A stretch of DNA of 64,000 nucleotides, from contig NZ_CM001857.1 of the NCBI RefSeq assembly GCF_000400505.1, positions 3,404,290 through 3,468,289 on the forward strand, given 5' to 3'. The stretch comes from Musicola paradisiaca NCPPB 2511 (GTDB lineage Bacteria; Pseudomonadota; Gammaproteobacteria; Enterobacterales; Enterobacteriaceae). Made by a program: the position numbers and the translations under genes. The notes beneath the pieces were generated by a model that worked only from the letters and a program-made list of their open reading frames with translations, was not told the origin of the DNA and searched no databases. Positions 28,406 to 41,668 of the stretch are shown in pieces; position 1 is the first letter of the stretch; each line of letters begins with the position of its first letter.

Positions 28406-29428
28406 TTAATCCTCCTGAAGCTTACGCTCCAGAGCTTTGAGCCGTTTGCTCATATCATCAATATTCATTACCAGTGCTGCGGTCTTACGCCAGACTTTGT
28501 TGGGCTGCAATGGAATGCCTGAAGAATACACTCCAGGTTCGGTAATAGGCCGCATGACCATCCCCATTCCCGTCACCGTGACTTTGTCACAAATTTCCAT
28601 GTGACCATTAATCACGCTGGCACCACCAATCATGCAATAACGACCGATTTTCAAGCTTCCGGCCATAATCACACCACCAGCAACTGCGGTATTGTCACCA
28701 ATCACAACGTTGTGTGCAATCTGACATTGGTTATCGATGATGACACCATTGCCGATGATCGTATCATCCAATGCGCCGCGATCGATGGTGGTATTTGCCC
28801 CGATCTCAACGCGATCACCGATTATAACCGTCCCTAGTTGTGGTATTTTGACCCAATTGCCGCGATCGTTGGCATAGCCAAAGCCATCCGAACCAATCAC
28901 AGCGCCAGACTGGATCAAACACTGCTCACCCAAAACAACATTATGGTAAACCACTACATTTGCCCATAACCGGGTGCCAGCCCCGATACGGGCTTGTTTA
29001 CCAATAAAGCAGCCAGCGCCAATCACTGCACCCTCGCCCAGTATCGCACCAGACTCAATAACAGCATTGGCGCCAACAGAAACCCCATCTCCTAAACGCG
29101 CATCAGGAGCAATCACCGCAGAAGGCGAAATGTCCTGTGCCGGCGTTGGCGTTGTATCCATCAACTGTGCCATACGCGCATAGGTCAAATAAGGATTCTT
29201 CACCACCAGAGCGGCAACATTGCAAAAAGGCACATCGGCCTCTGTCAGTACAACCGCCGAAGCATTCGTACTCGCCAGTTGCTCACGATAGCGGGTATCG
29301 GACAAAAAAGTAATCTGACCTGCCTGGGCGGACCGCATCGAAGCCACACCGGTGATGACGATATCGCCATCACCGTGCAACTGTGCATCCAACTGTTGAG
29401 CCAAGGCGTCCAGTCGAATTGAAAGCAT
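28406..29428 (-). CDS. lpxD: UDP-3-O-acylglucosamine N-acyltransferase LpxD
   Basis: A 340-residue LpxD (E. coli 341), which adds the second hydroxyacyl chain in lipid A synthesis. An N-terminal uridine-binding domain (about 1-100) precedes the beta-helix with hexapeptide repeats ([21 protein letters not shown]). The catalytic His is in [17 protein letters not shown]-terminal helix ends it. It starts 3 bp after skp, in the bamA-skp-lpxD order. The 149 bp between it and fabZ hold nothing I recognise. Confidence 0.98.
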   Translation of the reverse strand: MLSIRLDALAQQLDAQLHGDGDIVITGVASMRSAQAGQITFLSDTRYREQLASTNASAVVLTEADVPFCNVAALVVKNPYLTYARMAQLMDTTPTPAQDISPSAVIAPDARLGDGVSVGANAVIESGAILGEGAVIGAGCFIGKQARIGAGTRLWANVVVYHNVVLGEQCLIQSGAVIGSDGFGYANDRGNWVKIPQLGTVIIGDRVEIGANTTIDRGALDDTIIGNGVIIDNQCQIAHNVVIGDNTAVAGGVIMAGSLKIGRYCMIGGASVINGHMEICDKVTVTGMGMVMRPITEPGVYSSGIPLQPNKVWRKTAALVMNIDDMSKRLKALERKLQED

Positions 29429-29431
29429 GGA

Positions 29432-29929
29432 TTATTTAACCTGTTTCAGCACATCAGCAGTAATATCTTTCGCATTATCCGCGTAAGCAACGGCATTGGC
29501 GTCGATAACCACGTCATAACCCTGCTTGGTCGCCACGGATTTAACTGCATCCTGGATACGGCTCAGGATCTTGTTACGCTCTTCCATCTGGCGGCGACGG
29601 CTATCTTGCTCGAGAGCCTGCCCTTTGGTATTCAACTGATCGCGCAAAACAGACAGATCTTTCTCCACTTTGCTGCGTTCGCTGGCTTTCATGGTAGAAG
29701 CATCGCGCTGATATTTTTGCACTCTATCCTGCAATTCACGCTCCATGGACTGCACTTCGGAAGCACGGCCCTTGAACTCGTTGTCCAACTGTTTCGCCAC
29801 GGTTTCACGCTGCGGCATCTGCTGAAATACGCTGGAAACGTTAACGATAGCAATCTTGTCAGCAGCCTGAACACTTGCCGCAGCAGCCAATGCCAGGCCC
29901 AAGCCCGCGGCAGATAACCACTTTTTCAC
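29432..29929 (-). CDS. skp: Periplasmic chaperone Skp
   Basis: A 165-residue Skp (OmpH), a jellyfish-shaped trimer that holds unfolded outer-membrane proteins in the periplasm on their way to BamA. The signal peptide ends VQA before ADKIAIVN. Long helices make the tentacles (about 45-130: EVQSMERELQDRVQKYQRD and onward), and the trimer body returns at VATKQGYDVVIDANAVAY. It lies directly after bamA, the usual pairing. Confidence 0.97.
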   Translation of the reverse strand: MKKWLSAAGLGLALAAAASVQAADKIAIVNVSSVFQQMPQRETVAKQLDNEFKGRASEVQSMERELQDRVQKYQRDASTMKASERSKVEKDLSVLRDQLNTKGQALEQDSRRRQMEERNKILSRIQDAVKSVATKQGYDVVIDANAVAYADNAKDITADVLKQVK

Positions 29930-30079
29930 TATAAACTCCTCACCCTAGACTAATATTCGCGCTTAATGCGCTTATCGTGAACACGGCGTTCAACGTCAAT
30001 TCACATGCGCCACTATCACATGTTCAGAAGGCTCTGACCGCCGCGCATTTTTACATCTCATACCCACCGGGTATTCCGT

Positions 30080-32503
30080 TTACCAGGTTTTGCCGATGTT
30101 AAACTGGAATTGCTCTGATTTATCCCCTTCATGCTTCTTGAACGGCTGGGCGTAGGAGAATACCAATGGCCCGAGCGGGGACATCCATTGTACGGCAATA
30201 CCAGACGACATACGGATATTGCCCGGCTGGCTGTAATCAGGTATGCCGGCAGCAATCGTGGCCGCCGTGTTTTCCCAGTGGGTATCCCACACCGTCCCTG
30301 TATCAACGAAGAACGAGGTACGAACGGAACTGGCGTACTTATCGCTGATAAACGGTGTTGGTACGATAAATTCAGCACTGGCAACCGCCATCGCATTCCC
30401 CCCTACCGCATCGCTAGACTTGGATACAGGGCAGGTAGAGTAAGACGAATCCGAACTGGAACACTGGTAGTAAGCCGCCTTAGGACCGATGGTATTTGAG
30501 CGGAAACCACGCACAGAGCTTGAACCGCCGGCGAAGAAATTATCATAGAACGGCACTTCCTTACCGCCCAGACCATCCCCATAACCAACACGGGTACGTG
30601 CCATCAACACCCAGTTTTTGCTCTCAGTCAGTGGGAAGTAACTGGCTGAATCAAACGTCGCCTTGTAATACTCGTTATCCGAACCAGGCACCGTCACTTT
30701 GACGTTCAACGACGCACGGTTCCCCGCAGTCGGAAAATAGCCGCGATCCAGATCATTGTAGGTCCAGCCCGGCGTCAGGAAGAAGTCATTGGCGGCGTAG
30801 TTGGAGGTAGACGAATTGCTGCTCGTCACAACTTCCGGATGCGTACCGACTTTATCCAGATAGCGCCACATCCCGACCTGAGGTTTCATGTCCGACAGGT
30901 CGTTATGTACATAGTCCAGAGCCAGACGCAGCGAGTTGTTCTCGTTGATTGGGAAGCCCAACGTAGAGCCGACCCCATAGCTGCGGTTGGTATAATCCGC
31001 AAGATCAGCGTCATAAGCCTTAAAGTTGTTATAGAAGATACGGCCGCCCAGACTTACCCCATCCACAGTGAAATAGGGATCGGTCATCGACAGTTCGACA
31101 TAGGTCTGGTAAGCGTTGCGCGTACCACTGATCCCGACGGAATTACCGGTACCCAACCAGTTATCCTGCTGAACACCCGCCTGGAAACTGACGCCGCTTT
31201 CCGTACCGAAACCAATGCCGAAATTCAGGCTACCGGTATTACGCTCTTTGACCTTGTACACCACATCGACTTGATCGGGAGTTCCCGGCACGCGCTGGGT
31301 TTCAACATCAACACTTTCGAAATACCCCAGGCGATTCAGACGCTCTTTACCTTGCTGAACCAGATCATTGCCTAACCAGCCACCTTCCATCTGGCGCATT
31401 TCGCGACGTAATACGGAGTCTTTGGAGACATCGTTGCCCTCAAAGCGAATACGGTGCACGGTAAAGCGATTACCGGCATCCACATTGATACTGAGACGAA
31501 CGGTTTTATCTGAATCATTAATTTCCGGCTGAGTCACCACGCGAGGATAGGCATAACCATAACGCCCCAGCAGCTTTTTGATGTCCTCTTCCATGCGCGT
31601 CACTTTCGTGCCGTTGTACAGCTCACCTGGCTGAATGCGCGTCAGCCCCTCGATTTCCGACGCATGACCAGCCAGATCGCCCCGAACAACAACGCCGGAA
31701 AGTTTGTACTGATCGCCTTCGGTAATATTGATGGTGATATAGATGCCTTTCTTATCCGGCGTCAGGCTCACCTGGGTGGAGTCAATATTAAAACGCGCAT
31801 AACCACGATCGAGGTAAAAACTGCGTAAGGTTTCCAGGTCGCCAGAGAGTTTCTGCTTCTCGTACTTCCGATCGCCGACCACGTTCCACCATGGCACTTC
31901 GTCACGCAATTGGAAGCGGGAAATCAGTTCATCGGAATTGAAAGACTTATTACCGACGATATTGATCTGCTGGATTTTGGCCGAAATCCCCTCGGTAAAG
32001 ACCAGTTTAAGGTCGACACGATTGCGGGGCAGCGGTGTGACAACCGCCTTGACGGTAGCGCTGTATTTACCAACGCTGTAATAAAAATCTTCCAGGCCTT
32101 TTTCAATATTCGACAGTGTAGTGCGATCCAGTGCCTCACCGACACGAACGCCGGATGCCTCCAGGTTTTCCTTGAGCATCTCCTCTTTCACCGATTTGTT
32201 GCCGGAAAAAGTGAGGCTGGCAATGGTCGGCCGTTCCTTAACCTGGATCAGCAGAGCATTACCGTCACGAAGAACGCGGACATCTTCAAAATTCCCGGTC
32301 GCAAACAGGGCCCGGATAATGTTACCGATATCTTCATCGGTAACGGTATCGCCAACCCTGACTGGCATACTGAGCAATGCCGCACCGACGGCAACCCGCT
32401 GCAGGCCCTCGAAATGAATATCCTTCACTACGAACCCGTCTGCACCGTATACGGTGGCGCTGCCAAACAGCAGCGACGCTATGAGCAACTTTTTCATCGC
32501 CAT
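30080..32503 (-). CDS. bamA: Outer membrane assembly factor BamA
   Basis: An 807-residue BamA, the core of the complex that inserts beta-barrels. The signal peptide ends near VYGADG; five POTRA domains cover about 22-420 and a 16-strand barrel the rest. The conserved VRGF motif is in [14 protein letters not shown], and the last strand ends QFNIGKTW, as in E. coli. The extracellular loop around [15 protein letters not shown] has two cysteines, as expected for loop 6. It is preceded by rseP and followed by skp. Confidence 0.98.
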   Translation of the reverse strand: MAMKKLLIASLLFGSATVYGADGFVVKDIHFEGLQRVAVGAALLSMPVRVGDTVTDEDIGNIIRALFATGNFEDVRVLRDGNALLIQVKERPTIASLTFSGNKSVKEEMLKENLEASGVRVGEALDRTTLSNIEKGLEDFYYSVGKYSATVKAVVTPLPRNRVDLKLVFTEGISAKIQQINIVGNKSFNSDELISRFQLRDEVPWWNVVGDRKYEKQKLSGDLETLRSFYLDRGYARFNIDSTQVSLTPDKKGIYITINITEGDQYKLSGVVVRGDLAGHASEIEGLTRIQPGELYNGTKVTRMEEDIKKLLGRYGYAYPRVVTQPEINDSDKTVRLSINVDAGNRFTVHRIRFEGNDVSKDSVLRREMRQMEGGWLGNDLVQQGKERLNRLGYFESVDVETQRVPGTPDQVDVVYKVKERNTGSLNFGIGFGTESGVSFQAGVQQDNWLGTGNSVGISGTRNAYQTYVELSMTDPYFTVDGVSLGGRIFYNNFKAYDADLADYTNRSYGVGSTLGFPINENNSLRLALDYVHNDLSDMKPQVGMWRYLDKVGTHPEVVTSSNSSTSNYAANDFFLTPGWTYNDLDRGYFPTAGNRASLNVKVTVPGSDNEYYKATFDSASYFPLTESKNWVLMARTRVGYGDGLGGKEVPFYDNFFAGGSSSVRGFRSNTIGPKAAYYQCSSSDSSYSTCPVSKSSDAVGGNAMAVASAEFIVPTPFISDKYASSVRTSFFVDTGTVWDTHWENTAATIAAGIPDYSQPGNIRMSSGIAVQWMSPLGPLVFSYAQPFKKHEGDKSEQFQFNIGKTW

Positions 32504-32537
32504 CGTTGTTATGCGTTTTTCCTAACTTAATCCACGC

Positions 32538-33893
32538 CTACAGGCGGGAGAAATCATTGAAAAGTGCAAGCCCCATTAACATCATCAGCAATACCGTGCC
32601 AATGCGATAACTAACGTCCTGCACACGCTCAGAAACCGGCCCGCCCTTCAGCTTCTCTACCGCCAAAAAGAGCAGATGACCACCATCAAGCACGGGCAAA
32701 GGGAACAGATTGATGATTCCCAGATTGACACTGATCAGCGCCAGAAACATCAGGTAATACACCAAACCATAATCCGCTGACATTCCTGCACCCTGTGCAA
32801 TTGAGATTGGTCCGCTCAGGTTATTCAGTTTTACGTCACCAACTATCAGCTTGCCTATCATACTGACCGTCAACTTCACCAACTGCCAGGTTTTATCCCC
32901 AGCTTCATAAATGGCGTTGAACGGCCCGTACTGACGCACTGTTCTGTACTCGTCAGACAACGGCGTTACTTTGGGCACCACACCGGCAAACCCCTCGTAT
33001 CTACCCTTGCCTACCGATTTACTGTCTGGCGTAAGGGATAACGACTGTGTTTTACCCCCTCTCTCAACCTCAACATCCAGTGTTCTACCTGGATTGTCAC
33101 GTACAGCCAGCACAAACTGCTGCCACTGCGTCAACGGTTGAGCACCGACTTTAACGATCCTATCCCCGACGTGCAAACCTGCTTTTTCCGCTGCTGAATG
33201 CGCCTGAACCTGTGTCAGAACAGCTTCTACTAACGGACCTTTAGGAACGATGCCTAATGAAACGGCCGGATCCTGTCGTTCCGGGTCAAAATGCCAGTTA
33301 TGCAAATCGAGACGTCGTTGAGTACCGAAGGACACTCCCGGCGACGTTGTGTCAATAACCACTTCCGGATCGCCAATTTTGCCCACCAACGCCAGACGAA
33401 CGCTATCCCAATCAGGCGTTTCGATGCCGTCGATCGCTTTTAGTTCCATGCCTGAAGAAATTTGCGCTTGGGCAGCGATCGAACCGGGTAATACGTCACC
33501 GACGACCGGACGCACGCCTGGGACGCCAATCATGAAGACCAGCCAGTATGCAAACACGGCGAACACAAAGTTCGCCATCGGCCCCGCAGCCACGATCGCC
33601 GCCCGCTGCCAAACCGTCTTGTTATTGAAAGCCTGATGTGCAAGTTCGGAGGGAACATCGCTCTGGCGACCATCCAGCATTTTCACGTAGCCGCCAAGTG
33701 GAATCAGAGCGATAACATATTCCGTGCCATGACGATCACTTCGACGCCACAGCGCCTTTCCAAAGCCGATGGAAAAGCGCTCCACGCGAACGCCACAACG
33801 CCGGGCGACCCAGAAATGGCCAAACTCATGGACTGTAATCAATACACCCAGAGCAATAATAAACGCCGCCAAATTCCAGAGAACACTCAACAT
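32538..33893 (-). CDS. rseP: Site-2 protease RseP
   Basis: A 451-residue intramembrane zinc metalloprotease that cuts RseA after DegS and frees sigma-E, and clears signal-peptide remnants. The zinc site is [13 protein letters not shown] in the first membrane helix and the third ligand is in [11 protein letters not shown]. Two PDZ domains lie between (about 125-310; [16 protein letters not shown] marks the second). It sits between cdsA and bamA. Confidence 0.97.
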   Translation of the reverse strand: MLSVLWNLAAFIIALGVLITVHEFGHFWVARRCGVRVERFSIGFGKALWRRSDRHGTEYVIALIPLGGYVKMLDGRQSDVPSELAHQAFNNKTVWQRAAIVAAGPMANFVFAVFAYWLVFMIGVPGVRPVVGDVLPGSIAAQAQISSGMELKAIDGIETPDWDSVRLALVGKIGDPEVVIDTTSPGVSFGTQRRLDLHNWHFDPERQDPAVSLGIVPKGPLVEAVLTQVQAHSAAEKAGLHVGDRIVKVGAQPLTQWQQFVLAVRDNPGRTLDVEVERGGKTQSLSLTPDSKSVGKGRYEGFAGVVPKVTPLSDEYRTVRQYGPFNAIYEAGDKTWQLVKLTVSMIGKLIVGDVKLNNLSGPISIAQGAGMSADYGLVYYLMFLALISVNLGIINLFPLPVLDGGHLLFLAVEKLKGGPVSERVQDVSYRIGTVLLMMLMGLALFNDFSRL

Positions 33894-33915
33894 AAATATC
33901 CGCCCCGTAACAGCC

Positions 33916-34773
33916 CTAGACAGCCTTGAACAACAATAGCATCAGGCAGGAAAATATCGGAATAGCCGCCGTCAGGCTATCAATACGATCCAGAACGCCT
34001 CCGTGTCCGGGAATCAAATGACTACTGTCTTTAATGCCCGCTTCGCGTTTAAACATACTTTCGGTCAAGTCACCGAGTACCGACGCCAGCGCCGCTATCA
34101 CCGAACAGATAAGCAATGTCCGGGTAGAAATGGCCAACGGCATATAATAACTGAAGAGTAGTGCGATAACGGCCGAAGTCAGCAAACCGCCCACAAAACC
34201 TTCCCAGGTCTTCCCCGGAGATACCCGGGGTGCCAGCTTGTGTCGGCCGAATAATTTACCGAACAGATAGGCTCCGCTGTCAGCGCCCCAGACCAGCAAC
34301 ATGACATACAACAGCCACCATGCACCGGTAAACGGATTAACGTCATAATCGAACTGGCGCAAGGAAACCATCCCCCAAAAAAAAGGCACGATGGTAAACA
34401 GGCCGAAACCGAGACGCAGTAATCGCGATTGCCGCCAGAGCGCGGCGGACGAGGGATAAAACAGCACCAAAATCAGTGCGCCGAACCACCAGACCACTGA
34501 GATCCAAAGAGAAATAGAGATGGGAGGCGTTGATGCCGAATAGTGATAATCTGGCAGCGTCAATAACATCAACGCCAGAATAAAACCGCAGATAATGGAC
34601 AACCACACCCGCTGAGTATTGGATACAAAACCAGCAAACTGTCCCCATTCCCAGGCAGCCAGCATACACACCGCCAGCGTGACCAAAGCAAATCCCAACG
34701 GCGACAAAAAGAACAGTGCGGCAATCACCAATGGGATCAAGATGACGGCAGTGATTAGGCGATACTTCAGCAA
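33916..34773 (-). CDS. cdsA: Phosphatidate cytidylyltransferase CdsA
   Basis: A 285-residue multi-pass inner-membrane enzyme that makes CDP-diacylglycerol from phosphatidate and CTP, the source of all phospholipids. The signature [20 protein letters not shown] with the following DRIDS is near the C-terminus, and about eight hydrophobic helices precede it. Length matches E. coli (285). It lies 9 bp after uppS and just before rseP. Confidence 0.97.
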   Translation of the reverse strand: MLKYRLITAVILIPLVIAALFFLSPLGFALVTLAVCMLAAWEWGQFAGFVSNTQRVWLSIICGFILALMLLTLPDYHYSASTPPISISLWISVVWWFGALILVLFYPSSAALWRQSRLLRLGFGLFTIVPFFWGMVSLRQFDYDVNPFTGAWWLLYVMLLVWGADSGAYLFGKLFGRHKLAPRVSPGKTWEGFVGGLLTSAVIALLFSYYMPLAISTRTLLICSVIAALASVLGDLTESMFKREAGIKDSSHLIPGHGGVLDRIDSLTAAIPIFSCLMLLLFKAV

Positions 34774-34782
34774 AAGAGCCCC

Positions 34783-35544
34783 CTACGACGCACGCGCATC
34801 AATAGCTTCGGTTCCCCCGAAGCGACGCTCTCGTTGAGAAAAGGCATTAATAGCACCTTCAAAGGTTTGTTCATCAAAATCGGGCCAAAGCACATCCGTA
34901 AAATAGAGTTCGGCATAGGCAATCTGCCACAGCAGGAAATTACTGATTCGATGCTCTCCTCCCGTTCTGATCACCAGATCGACCGGTGCGAGGTCGCTGA
35001 GGCAGACATAGCGGCACAGCGTTGACTCATCGATATTATCAGGTCGCAGTACGCCTTCCTGTACCTGCTCGGCAATTTTTTTAACGCCGTTGATGATATC
35101 CCAGCGGCCGCCATAGTTCGCAGCAATATTCAATGTAAGCCCGCTATTCTTCTCGGTCAGGGATTCGGAACGACGAATACGCTCCTGCAAACGAGCGCTG
35201 AAGCGGCTGATATCGCCAATCACACGCAGCCGTACATTATGCTTGTGAAGACTTTTTACTTCACTGTCTAGCGCACGAACGAAAAGCTCCATGAGTGACG
35301 CCACTTCCTGTGCCGGCCGATTCCAGTTCTCACTGCTGAAAGCATATAGCGTTAACGCTTCCAGATGATGACTGACCGCATAGCTTACCGCCCGCCGTAC
35401 CGATTTCACTCCCGCCTGATGGCCGAAGATCCTCAACCTTCCCCGTTGCTTAGCCCAACGGCCATTGCCATCCATAATAATCGCAACATGCCTGGGACCT
35501 TTGGGTAACAAGTTCTGACTGTCTTGTTGATTTTCAGAAGGCAT
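34783..35544 (-). CDS. uppS: Undecaprenyl diphosphate synthase
   Basis: A 253-residue cis-prenyltransferase (also ispU) that makes C55-PP, the lipid carrier for peptidoglycan and O antigen. The start at 35544 (MPSENQQDSQNLLPKGPRH) gives the E. coli length. The catalytic Asp is in AIIMDGNGRWAKQRG. Other conserved parts are LTLYAFSSENWNRP, NIAANYGGRWDI and IRTGGEHRISNFLLWQ. The next gene upstream is dxr, with a terminator between. Confidence 0.97.
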   Translation of the reverse strand: MPSENQQDSQNLLPKGPRHVAIIMDGNGRWAKQRGRLRIFGHQAGVKSVRRAVSYAVSHHLEALTLYAFSSENWNRPAQEVASLMELFVRALDSEVKSLHKHNVRLRVIGDISRFSARLQERIRRSESLTEKNSGLTLNIAANYGGRWDIINGVKKIAEQVQEGVLRPDNIDESTLCRYVCLSDLAPVDLVIRTGGEHRISNFLLWQIAYAELYFTDVLWPDFDEQTFEGAINAFSQRERRFGGTEAIDARAS

Positions 35545-35610
35545 AACGTGTTTTGATTTCCCCAAGCAAGAAAACAATAAATTGCTGTAGCTGCCGAGTC
35601 TGATGCCATA

Positions 35611-35639
35611 AAAAAAGCCGTGAACCCGCACAGCTTTTC
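35611..35639 (-). terminator. Terminator after dxr
   Basis: On the minus strand AAAGCTGTG and CACGGCTTT form a near-perfect stem around a short loop and run into a T tract, 90 bp after the dxr stop. Confidence 0.85.
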
Positions 35640-35728
35640 ACCACCGTGATTTTACAGGCATCACTACCGGTATCGCGGCGCAGACTATACCATTTCAAGG
35701 GCATGTGAACAAACATGCCGACATCCGC

Positions 35729-36922
35729 TTATTGATAATGCTGCAACGCTTTATTGGCGTATTTTCTTGCCCAGCAATCGATCGCCAGCACATCCTCAAC
35801 ACTGTCCGGCTCCGGCAACGACAAGCGATCCAGAACATGACGGTTTACCGCCGCAATATCCGTAAACCGTATTTCTGAACGTAAAAATGCCGCGACGGCA
35901 ACCTCATTAGCCGCATTCAACGTCGTTGTTGCTGCCTGCCCTTGATTGCAAGCCTCAATAGCCAAATGCAGGCAAGGATAACGTTGATAATCCGGGGCCG
36001 AAAAAGTTAATGCGCCGATCTGGCAGAAATCAAGCGTTGCCGCACCCGAAAAAACCCGTTCAGGGTAAGCCATGGCATGAGCGATAGGAATGCACATATT
36101 CGGCGAGCCCAATTGCGCCAAAACGCTACCGTCACGGTAACGCACCATCGAATGAATGACTGATTGGGGATGAATGATGACTTCCATCTCAGCTTCCGAT
36201 GCATTGAACAACCACCGGGCTTCGATATATTCCAGCCCCTTGTTCATCATGGTGGCGGAATCTACGGAAATCTTGCGGCCCATGGACCAATTGGGATGAG
36301 CACAGGCCTGATCGGGCGTGACCGAAGCCAGCGCCGCTACCGGTGTTTCGCGAAATGGCCCGCCGGAACCGGTAAGAACAATCCGATCAACTCCGTGTAA
36401 CGCCAAAGAAGCAGAACCCAACTGGCGTTGTACCGGTTCGGGCAGCCCCTGGAAAATGGCATTGTGTTCGCTGTCGACAGGCAATAGCCGAGCACCATAC
36501 CTCTGGATCTCATCCATGAATAAACGCCCACAGGTCACCAGAGACTCTTTATTGGCCAACAAGATCTGCTTCCCGGCCCGAATAGCGGCAAGCGTCGGCA
36601 TCAGCCCGGCAGCGCCGACAATCGCCGCCATGACCTGATCCACATCCGGTAACGCCGCCAACTCGCAAGCGGCCTGTTCGCCTGATAACACCTCGGTATG
36701 GCACCCTTGCTGCCGCAGACATTGCCGCAACTCTCTTGCATCTGATTCATTAACCATTGAAGCGAAAGCGGGTTGAAACTCCAGACACTGCGCCAACAGA
36801 CGGGAAACATTACGACCAGCTGCCAGCGCTTTTACCGAAAATTTGTCCGGATTGGCTCTTACCACCGCCAGAGAGCTGACGCCAATAGAACCAGTGGAAC
36901 CAAGAATGGTCAGTTGCTTCAT
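35729..36922 (-). CDS. dxr: DXP reductoisomerase
   Basis: A 397-residue Dxr (IspC), which turns deoxyxylulose phosphate into MEP in isoprenoid synthesis. The NADPH site is [15 protein letters not shown] at the N-terminus. The metal and substrate region is [13 protein letters not shown], with the flexible loop at [21 protein letters not shown]. The C-terminal helical domain is complete. It sits between frr and uppS, as in E. coli, and feeds precursor to UppS. Confidence 0.97.
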   Translation of the reverse strand: MKQLTILGSTGSIGVSSLAVVRANPDKFSVKALAAGRNVSRLLAQCLEFQPAFASMVNESDARELRQCLRQQGCHTEVLSGEQAACELAALPDVDQVMAAIVGAAGLMPTLAAIRAGKQILLANKESLVTCGRLFMDEIQRYGARLLPVDSEHNAIFQGLPEPVQRQLGSASLALHGVDRIVLTGSGGPFRETPVAALASVTPDQACAHPNWSMGRKISVDSATMMNKGLEYIEARWLFNASEAEMEVIIHPQSVIHSMVRYRDGSVLAQLGSPNMCIPIAHAMAYPERVFSGAATLDFCQIGALTFSAPDYQRYPCLHLAIEACNQGQAATTTLNAANEVAVAAFLRSEIRFTDIAAVNRHVLDRLSLPEPDSVEDVLAIDCWARKYANKALQHYQ

Positions 36923-37044
36923 GAGTATGCTCTGAGAAACTGCGTTTGATTACGGGCGTTGAGCCAGTCTGTAGCGCAAGCGTCGAACTGTCGACTTCTC
37001 ACATTCTGAAATGCGTGGCGTTACACAAAACGCAAGTACGGGAA

Positions 37045-37102
37045 ACGAAAAAACAAAGCGCCGTGGAAGGAAGGCGCACAATTCCCTTCCCACCAACGGC
37101 GC
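37045..37102 (-). terminator. Terminator after frr
   Basis: On the minus strand GCGCCGT (37102-37096) pairs with ACGGCGC (37064-37058) around an internal structured loop, then TTTGTTTTTT follows. Confidence 0.8.
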
Positions 37103-37117
37103 ACCGGACTACATCAA

Positions 37118-37675
37118 TTAGAAGTCCATCAACTCTTTTTCTTTATCGGCAAGTGCCGCATCGACTTTCTTGATGAAGCTGTCGGTCAGTTTCTGGATTT
37201 CATCCTGAGCACGACGTTCTTCATCCTCACTGATAGTTTTGTCTTTTAACAATACCTTCAATTTGTCGTTGGCATCGCGGCGAACATTACGAACCGAGAC
37301 ACGGCCCTGTTCGGCATCGCCACGCACAACCTTAATCAAATCTTTACGACGCTCTTCCGTCAGCGGCGGCAGCGGAACACGGATAACCGTGCCGGCAGAC
37401 ATCGGATTCAGACCCAGATCGGAAGCCATGATGGCTTTTTCCACCGCCGGCCCCATCGTGCGGTCAAAAACCGTCACCGCCAGTGTACGGGCGTCTTCAA
37501 CTACGATATTCGCCAGCTGGCGCAGCGGAGTCGCACTGCCGTAATACTCGACATGGATACCATCCAGCAGGCTGGGAGAAGCGCGGCCGGTACGGATTTT
37601 ACCGATCTGGCTCTTGAAAGCCTCTACGCATTTATCCATGCGTGTTTCAGCATCTTTTCTGATTTCGTTAATCAC
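37118..37675 (-). CDS. frr: Ribosome recycling factor
   Basis: A 185-residue recycling factor that splits post-termination ribosomes with EF-G. Domain I is a long three-helix bundle (first helix [24 protein letters not shown], last helix from EERRKDLIK onward), and domain II is the beta insert (about 30-105, [20 protein letters not shown]). Length equals E. coli. It follows pyrH, and its own terminator is downstream. Confidence 0.98.
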   Translation of the reverse strand: MINEIRKDAETRMDKCVEAFKSQIGKIRTGRASPSLLDGIHVEYYGSATPLRQLANIVVEDARTLAVTVFDRTMGPAVEKAIMASDLGLNPMSAGTVIRVPLPPLTEERRKDLIKVVRGDAEQGRVSVRNVRRDANDKLKVLLKDKTISEDEERRAQDEIQKLTDSFIKKVDAALADKEKELMDF

Positions 37676-37813
37676 GTTTATGAGCCCTTGAAAACTGATT
37701 GGCCTATCAGGTCACGCTTCGGCATGACCCGGTGAATCATTTCCGCCAGCATGACTGGCGATGCCTGGCGCCGCATTATGTCGCCAAAACAGGATATTAC
37801 CTTAAAATAGACG

Positions 37814-38545
37814 TCAGCCGTTATTACTGATCAACGTCCCTTCTTTTTCGCCCATCACGACACGTCGCAGAGCACCCGGTTTATTCATGTTAAAGACCCG
37901 GATCGGCAGATTATGATCACGGGCCAGAGTAAAGGCGGCCAGATCCATCACTTTCAGTTCTCGCTCCAAGACGTCCTGATAAGTCAGGAAATCGTGGAGG
38001 ACTGCGGAGGGATCTTTCACCGGATCAGCGGAATATACGCCATCGACCTTGGTGGCTTTCAACACAACGTCAGCTTCGATTTCAATGCCGCGCAGACAGG
38101 CGGCGGAATCCGTCGTAAAGAACGGGTTGCCGGTTCCCGCAGAGAAAATAACCACACGGTTGTTGCGCAGCAGGCTGATCGCCTCCGCCCAACTGTAGTT
38201 GTCGCAAACGCCGTTCAGCGGAATGGCGGACATCAGGCGGGCGTTCACATAAGCACGGTGTAAGGCATCACGCATCGCCAGGCCATTCATTACTGTCGCC
38301 AGCATCCCCATGTGGTCGCCCACAACACGATTCATCCCCGCCTTGGCCAGGCCCGCGCCGCGAAACAGGTTGCCCCCGCCGATCACTACGCCGACCTGAA
38401 TACCCAGTTCAACCAATTCTTTAACTTCCTGAGCCATGCGATCAAGAATGCTCGCATCAATACCGAAACCTTCGGTTCCCTGCAGCGCTTCGCCACTGAG
38501 CTTGAGCAGGATACGTTGATATACGGGTTTTGCATTGGTTGCCAT
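37814..38545 (-). CDS. pyrH: UMP kinase PyrH
   Basis: A 243-residue hexameric UMP kinase of the amino-acid kinase fold. Conserved: [30 protein letters not shown], the UMP site [17 protein letters not shown] and the ATP-side [13 protein letters not shown]. It is two residues longer at the C-terminus than E. coli PyrH. It lies between tsf and frr. A 138-bp gap to frr shows no gene. Confidence 0.98.
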   Translation of the reverse strand: MATNAKPVYQRILLKLSGEALQGTEGFGIDASILDRMAQEVKELVELGIQVGVVIGGGNLFRGAGLAKAGMNRVVGDHMGMLATVMNGLAMRDALHRAYVNARLMSAIPLNGVCDNYSWAEAISLLRNNRVVIFSAGTGNPFFTTDSAACLRGIEIEADVVLKATKVDGVYSADPVKDPSAVLHDFLTYQDVLERELKVMDLAAFTLARDHNLPIRVFNMNKPGALRRVVMGEKEGTLISNNG

Positions 38546-38649
38546 GGTGTATTTGTCCTAACAGGCTGTCATCGTATTGGGGATTTGTTACTGCCATACC
38601 CGGCGAAGGAGAAGGGATCGCCCGATATATGAAATTCAGTTTGGCTGGA

Positions 38650-38683
38650 TAAAAAGGAACCGCCAACTGGCGGCCCTTTTTTT
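38650..38683 (-). terminator. Terminator after tsf
   Basis: On the minus strand GGCCGCCA and TGGCGGTT form a hairpin with a two-base loop followed by CCTTTTT, just after the tsf stop. Confidence 0.85.
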
Positions 38684-38688
38684 GCATC

Positions 38689-39546
38689 TTAAGACTGCTT
38701 GCTCATCGCCGCGACTTCGGCGGCAAAATCAACTTCGGCTTTCTCGATGCCTTCACCCACTTCGAAACGCACGAAGCTGGTGACAGACGCATTGCTTTCT
38801 TTCAGCAACTGGCCAACGGTCTTGTTCGGATCCATAACGAAGTTCTGGCCGGTCAGAGAGATCTCACCGGTAAACTTACGCATACGGCCTTCAACCATTT
38901 TTTCCGCGATTTCACGCGGTTTGCCGGACTGCATGGCGATATCCAGCTGAATCTGGTGTTCGCGTGCAACCACATCGGCCGGTACGTCGTCTGCATTAAC
39001 GTACTCGGGTTTGCTGGCGGCAATGTGCATGGCGATGTGTTTGATCAGCTCGTCGTTGGCGCCGGAAGCCGAAACCAGAACGCCAATGCGCGCACCGTGC
39101 AGATAAGCCCCCAAAGCATCGCCAGTCTGAACGGTGATACGACGAATATTGATGTTTTCGCCGATCTTAGCCACCAGAGCGGTACGCTGTTCTTCGAATT
39201 TCGCTTTCAACACTTCGACGTCGGAAACGCGCTCATTCAGAGCGGCGGTAGCCACTTCTTCGCCAAAGGCTTTGAAGCCGGCATCTTTGGCCACGAAGTC
39301 AGTTTCGCAGTTCAGTTCAAGGATGACGCCGTATTTGCCGTCTGCTGCAATTTTAGTCAGGATGATACCTTCAGCAGCAACGCGACCTGCTTTTTTCGCA
39401 GCTTTAGCCTGGCCAGATTTACGCATGTTGTCGATAGCCAGCTCGATGTCGCCATTGGCTTCAACCAAAGCTTTCTTACATTCCATCATGCCTGCGCCGG
39501 TACGTTCGCGCAGTTCTTTTACCAGGGCAGCGGTAATTTCAGCCAT
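38689..39546 (-). CDS. tsf: Elongation factor Ts
   Basis: A 285-residue EF-Ts, the nucleotide exchange factor for EF-Tu. The N-terminal UBA-like domain ([21 protein letters not shown]...) is followed by the core with the TDFVAKD motif ([13 protein letters not shown]), which contacts EF-Tu, and a C-terminal coiled-coil and helix. It follows rpsB after about 110 bp that include an attenuator-like hairpin. Confidence 0.98.
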   Translation of the reverse strand: MAEITAALVKELRERTGAGMMECKKALVEANGDIELAIDNMRKSGQAKAAKKAGRVAAEGIILTKIAADGKYGVILELNCETDFVAKDAGFKAFGEEVATAALNERVSDVEVLKAKFEEQRTALVAKIGENINIRRITVQTGDALGAYLHGARIGVLVSASGANDELIKHIAMHIAASKPEYVNADDVPADVVAREHQIQLDIAMQSGKPREIAEKMVEGRMRKFTGEISLTGQNFVMDPNKTVGQLLKESNASVTSFVRFEVGEGIEKAEVDFAAEVAAMSKQS

Positions 39547-39582
39547 TATCTTTTCCTCGGTTATCTCGCGTGAGAGATAAGT

Positions 39583-39608
39583 AAAAAAGGGGCCATAACA
39601 GGCCCCCT
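39583..39608 (-). terminator. Hairpin with T tract between rpsB and tsf
   Basis: On the minus strand GGGGCC (39606-39601) pairs with GGCCCC (39594-39589) around a six-base loop and is followed by TTTTTT. It would partly end transcription and so lower tsf relative to rpsB. Confidence 0.8.
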
Positions 39609-39658
39609 AACCAACATATGTATACCTGGTTAATAAGGGCTCAACAGAGCTGGCCTTA

Positions 39659-40520
<862 letters not shown>

Positions 40521-40758
40521 AGCAGATAAATCCAGACCGAAGCCAGAAAATAGCCGCCGGATCACCGGCGCGCTTTATACCACAAACCACCGTCAGACAC
40601 CAACTTTTGTTGTATGTTACCGGGCAATAGGGCGCGTCATATGACAACCGCGTAAAAGAATCATGTTTGGCAGCATCCGGCAGGGCTGATACCATAAATC
40701 ACTAACTTACCGATTTTTCGTTTTCGATGAAGAAAACGACACCTGCGGACAACGTTCA

Positions 40759-41553
40759 ATGGCAATATCAATCAAAACCTCTGAAGATATCGAAAAAATG
40801 CGTGTGGCCGGCCGGTTGGCCGCCGAAGTGCTTGAAATAATTGAACCCCATGTGGTGCCAGGCGTCAGTACCGGGGAGCTGGACAGACGCTGCCATGAGC
40901 ATATCGTCAATAACCAGCAAGCGGTTTCTGCCTGTCTGGGATACCACGGTTTCCCGAAATCCGTGTGTATTTCCGTCAATGAAGTGGTCTGCCACGGTAT
41001 CCCCAGCGACGACAAAATTCTCAAGGACGGCGATATCGTGAATATCGACGTCACCGTCATCAAGGATGGTTTTCACGGCGACACCTCAACCATGTTCATC
41101 GCCGGCAAACCGACTATCCAGGGAGAACGGCTTTGCAAAGTCACGCAGGAAAGCCTGTATCTGGCGCTGCGCATGATCAAACCCGGCATTCGTCTGCGTT
41201 CGCTGGGACGCGAAATCCAGAAGTACGTCGAGGCTCATGATTTTTCCGTAGTGCGCGAATACTGCGGCCACGGTATCGGCAAAGGATTCCACGAAGAACC
41301 GCAGGTACTGCACTATGACGCCGATGACGGCGGCGTGGTGCTGCAACCGGGCATGGCGTTCACCGTGGAACCGATGGTCAATGCCGGCGACTATCGCATT
41401 CGCACCATGAAAGACGGCTGGACGGTAAAAACCAAGGATCGCAGCTTGTCGGCGCAGTACGAGCATACTATTGTGGTGACAGAAAACGGCTGCGAAATAA
41501 TGACGTTGCGAAAGGACGACACCATTCCCAACATCATCACGCATCAGGAATAA
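40759..41553 (+). CDS. map: Methionine aminopeptidase
   Basis: A 264-residue type I enzyme that removes the first methionine from new proteins. Metal ligands and active-site His are all present: [46 protein letters not shown] and [11 protein letters not shown]. It is divergent from rpsB and followed by a strong terminator. Length equals E. coli. Confidence 0.98.
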   Translation: MAISIKTSEDIEKMRVAGRLAAEVLEIIEPHVVPGVSTGELDRRCHEHIVNNQQAVSACLGYHGFPKSVCISVNEVVCHGIPSDDKILKDGDIVNIDVTVIKDGFHGDTSTMFIAGKPTIQGERLCKVTQESLYLALRMIKPGIRLRSLGREIQKYVEAHDFSVVREYCGHGIGKGFHEEPQVLHYDADDGGVVLQPGMAFTVEPMVNAGDYRIRTMKDGWTVKTKDRSLSAQYEHTIVVTENGCEIMTLRKDDTIPNIITHQE

Positions 41554-41557
41554 AACT

Positions 41558-41581
41558 AAGCCGGCGTCCGCCGGCTTTTTT
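41558..41581 (+). terminator. Terminator after map
   Basis: GCCGGCG (41560-41566) pairs with CGCCGGC (41569-41575) and is followed by a T tract, 5 bp after the map stop. Confidence 0.92.
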
Positions 41582-41668
41582 ATAACCATAATCCTGGCTG
41601 CCTTCCCGCCGGCCGTATACGGCAAACACATCCACACGACTCCTGGCCATCTTAACGAGCTGTATATC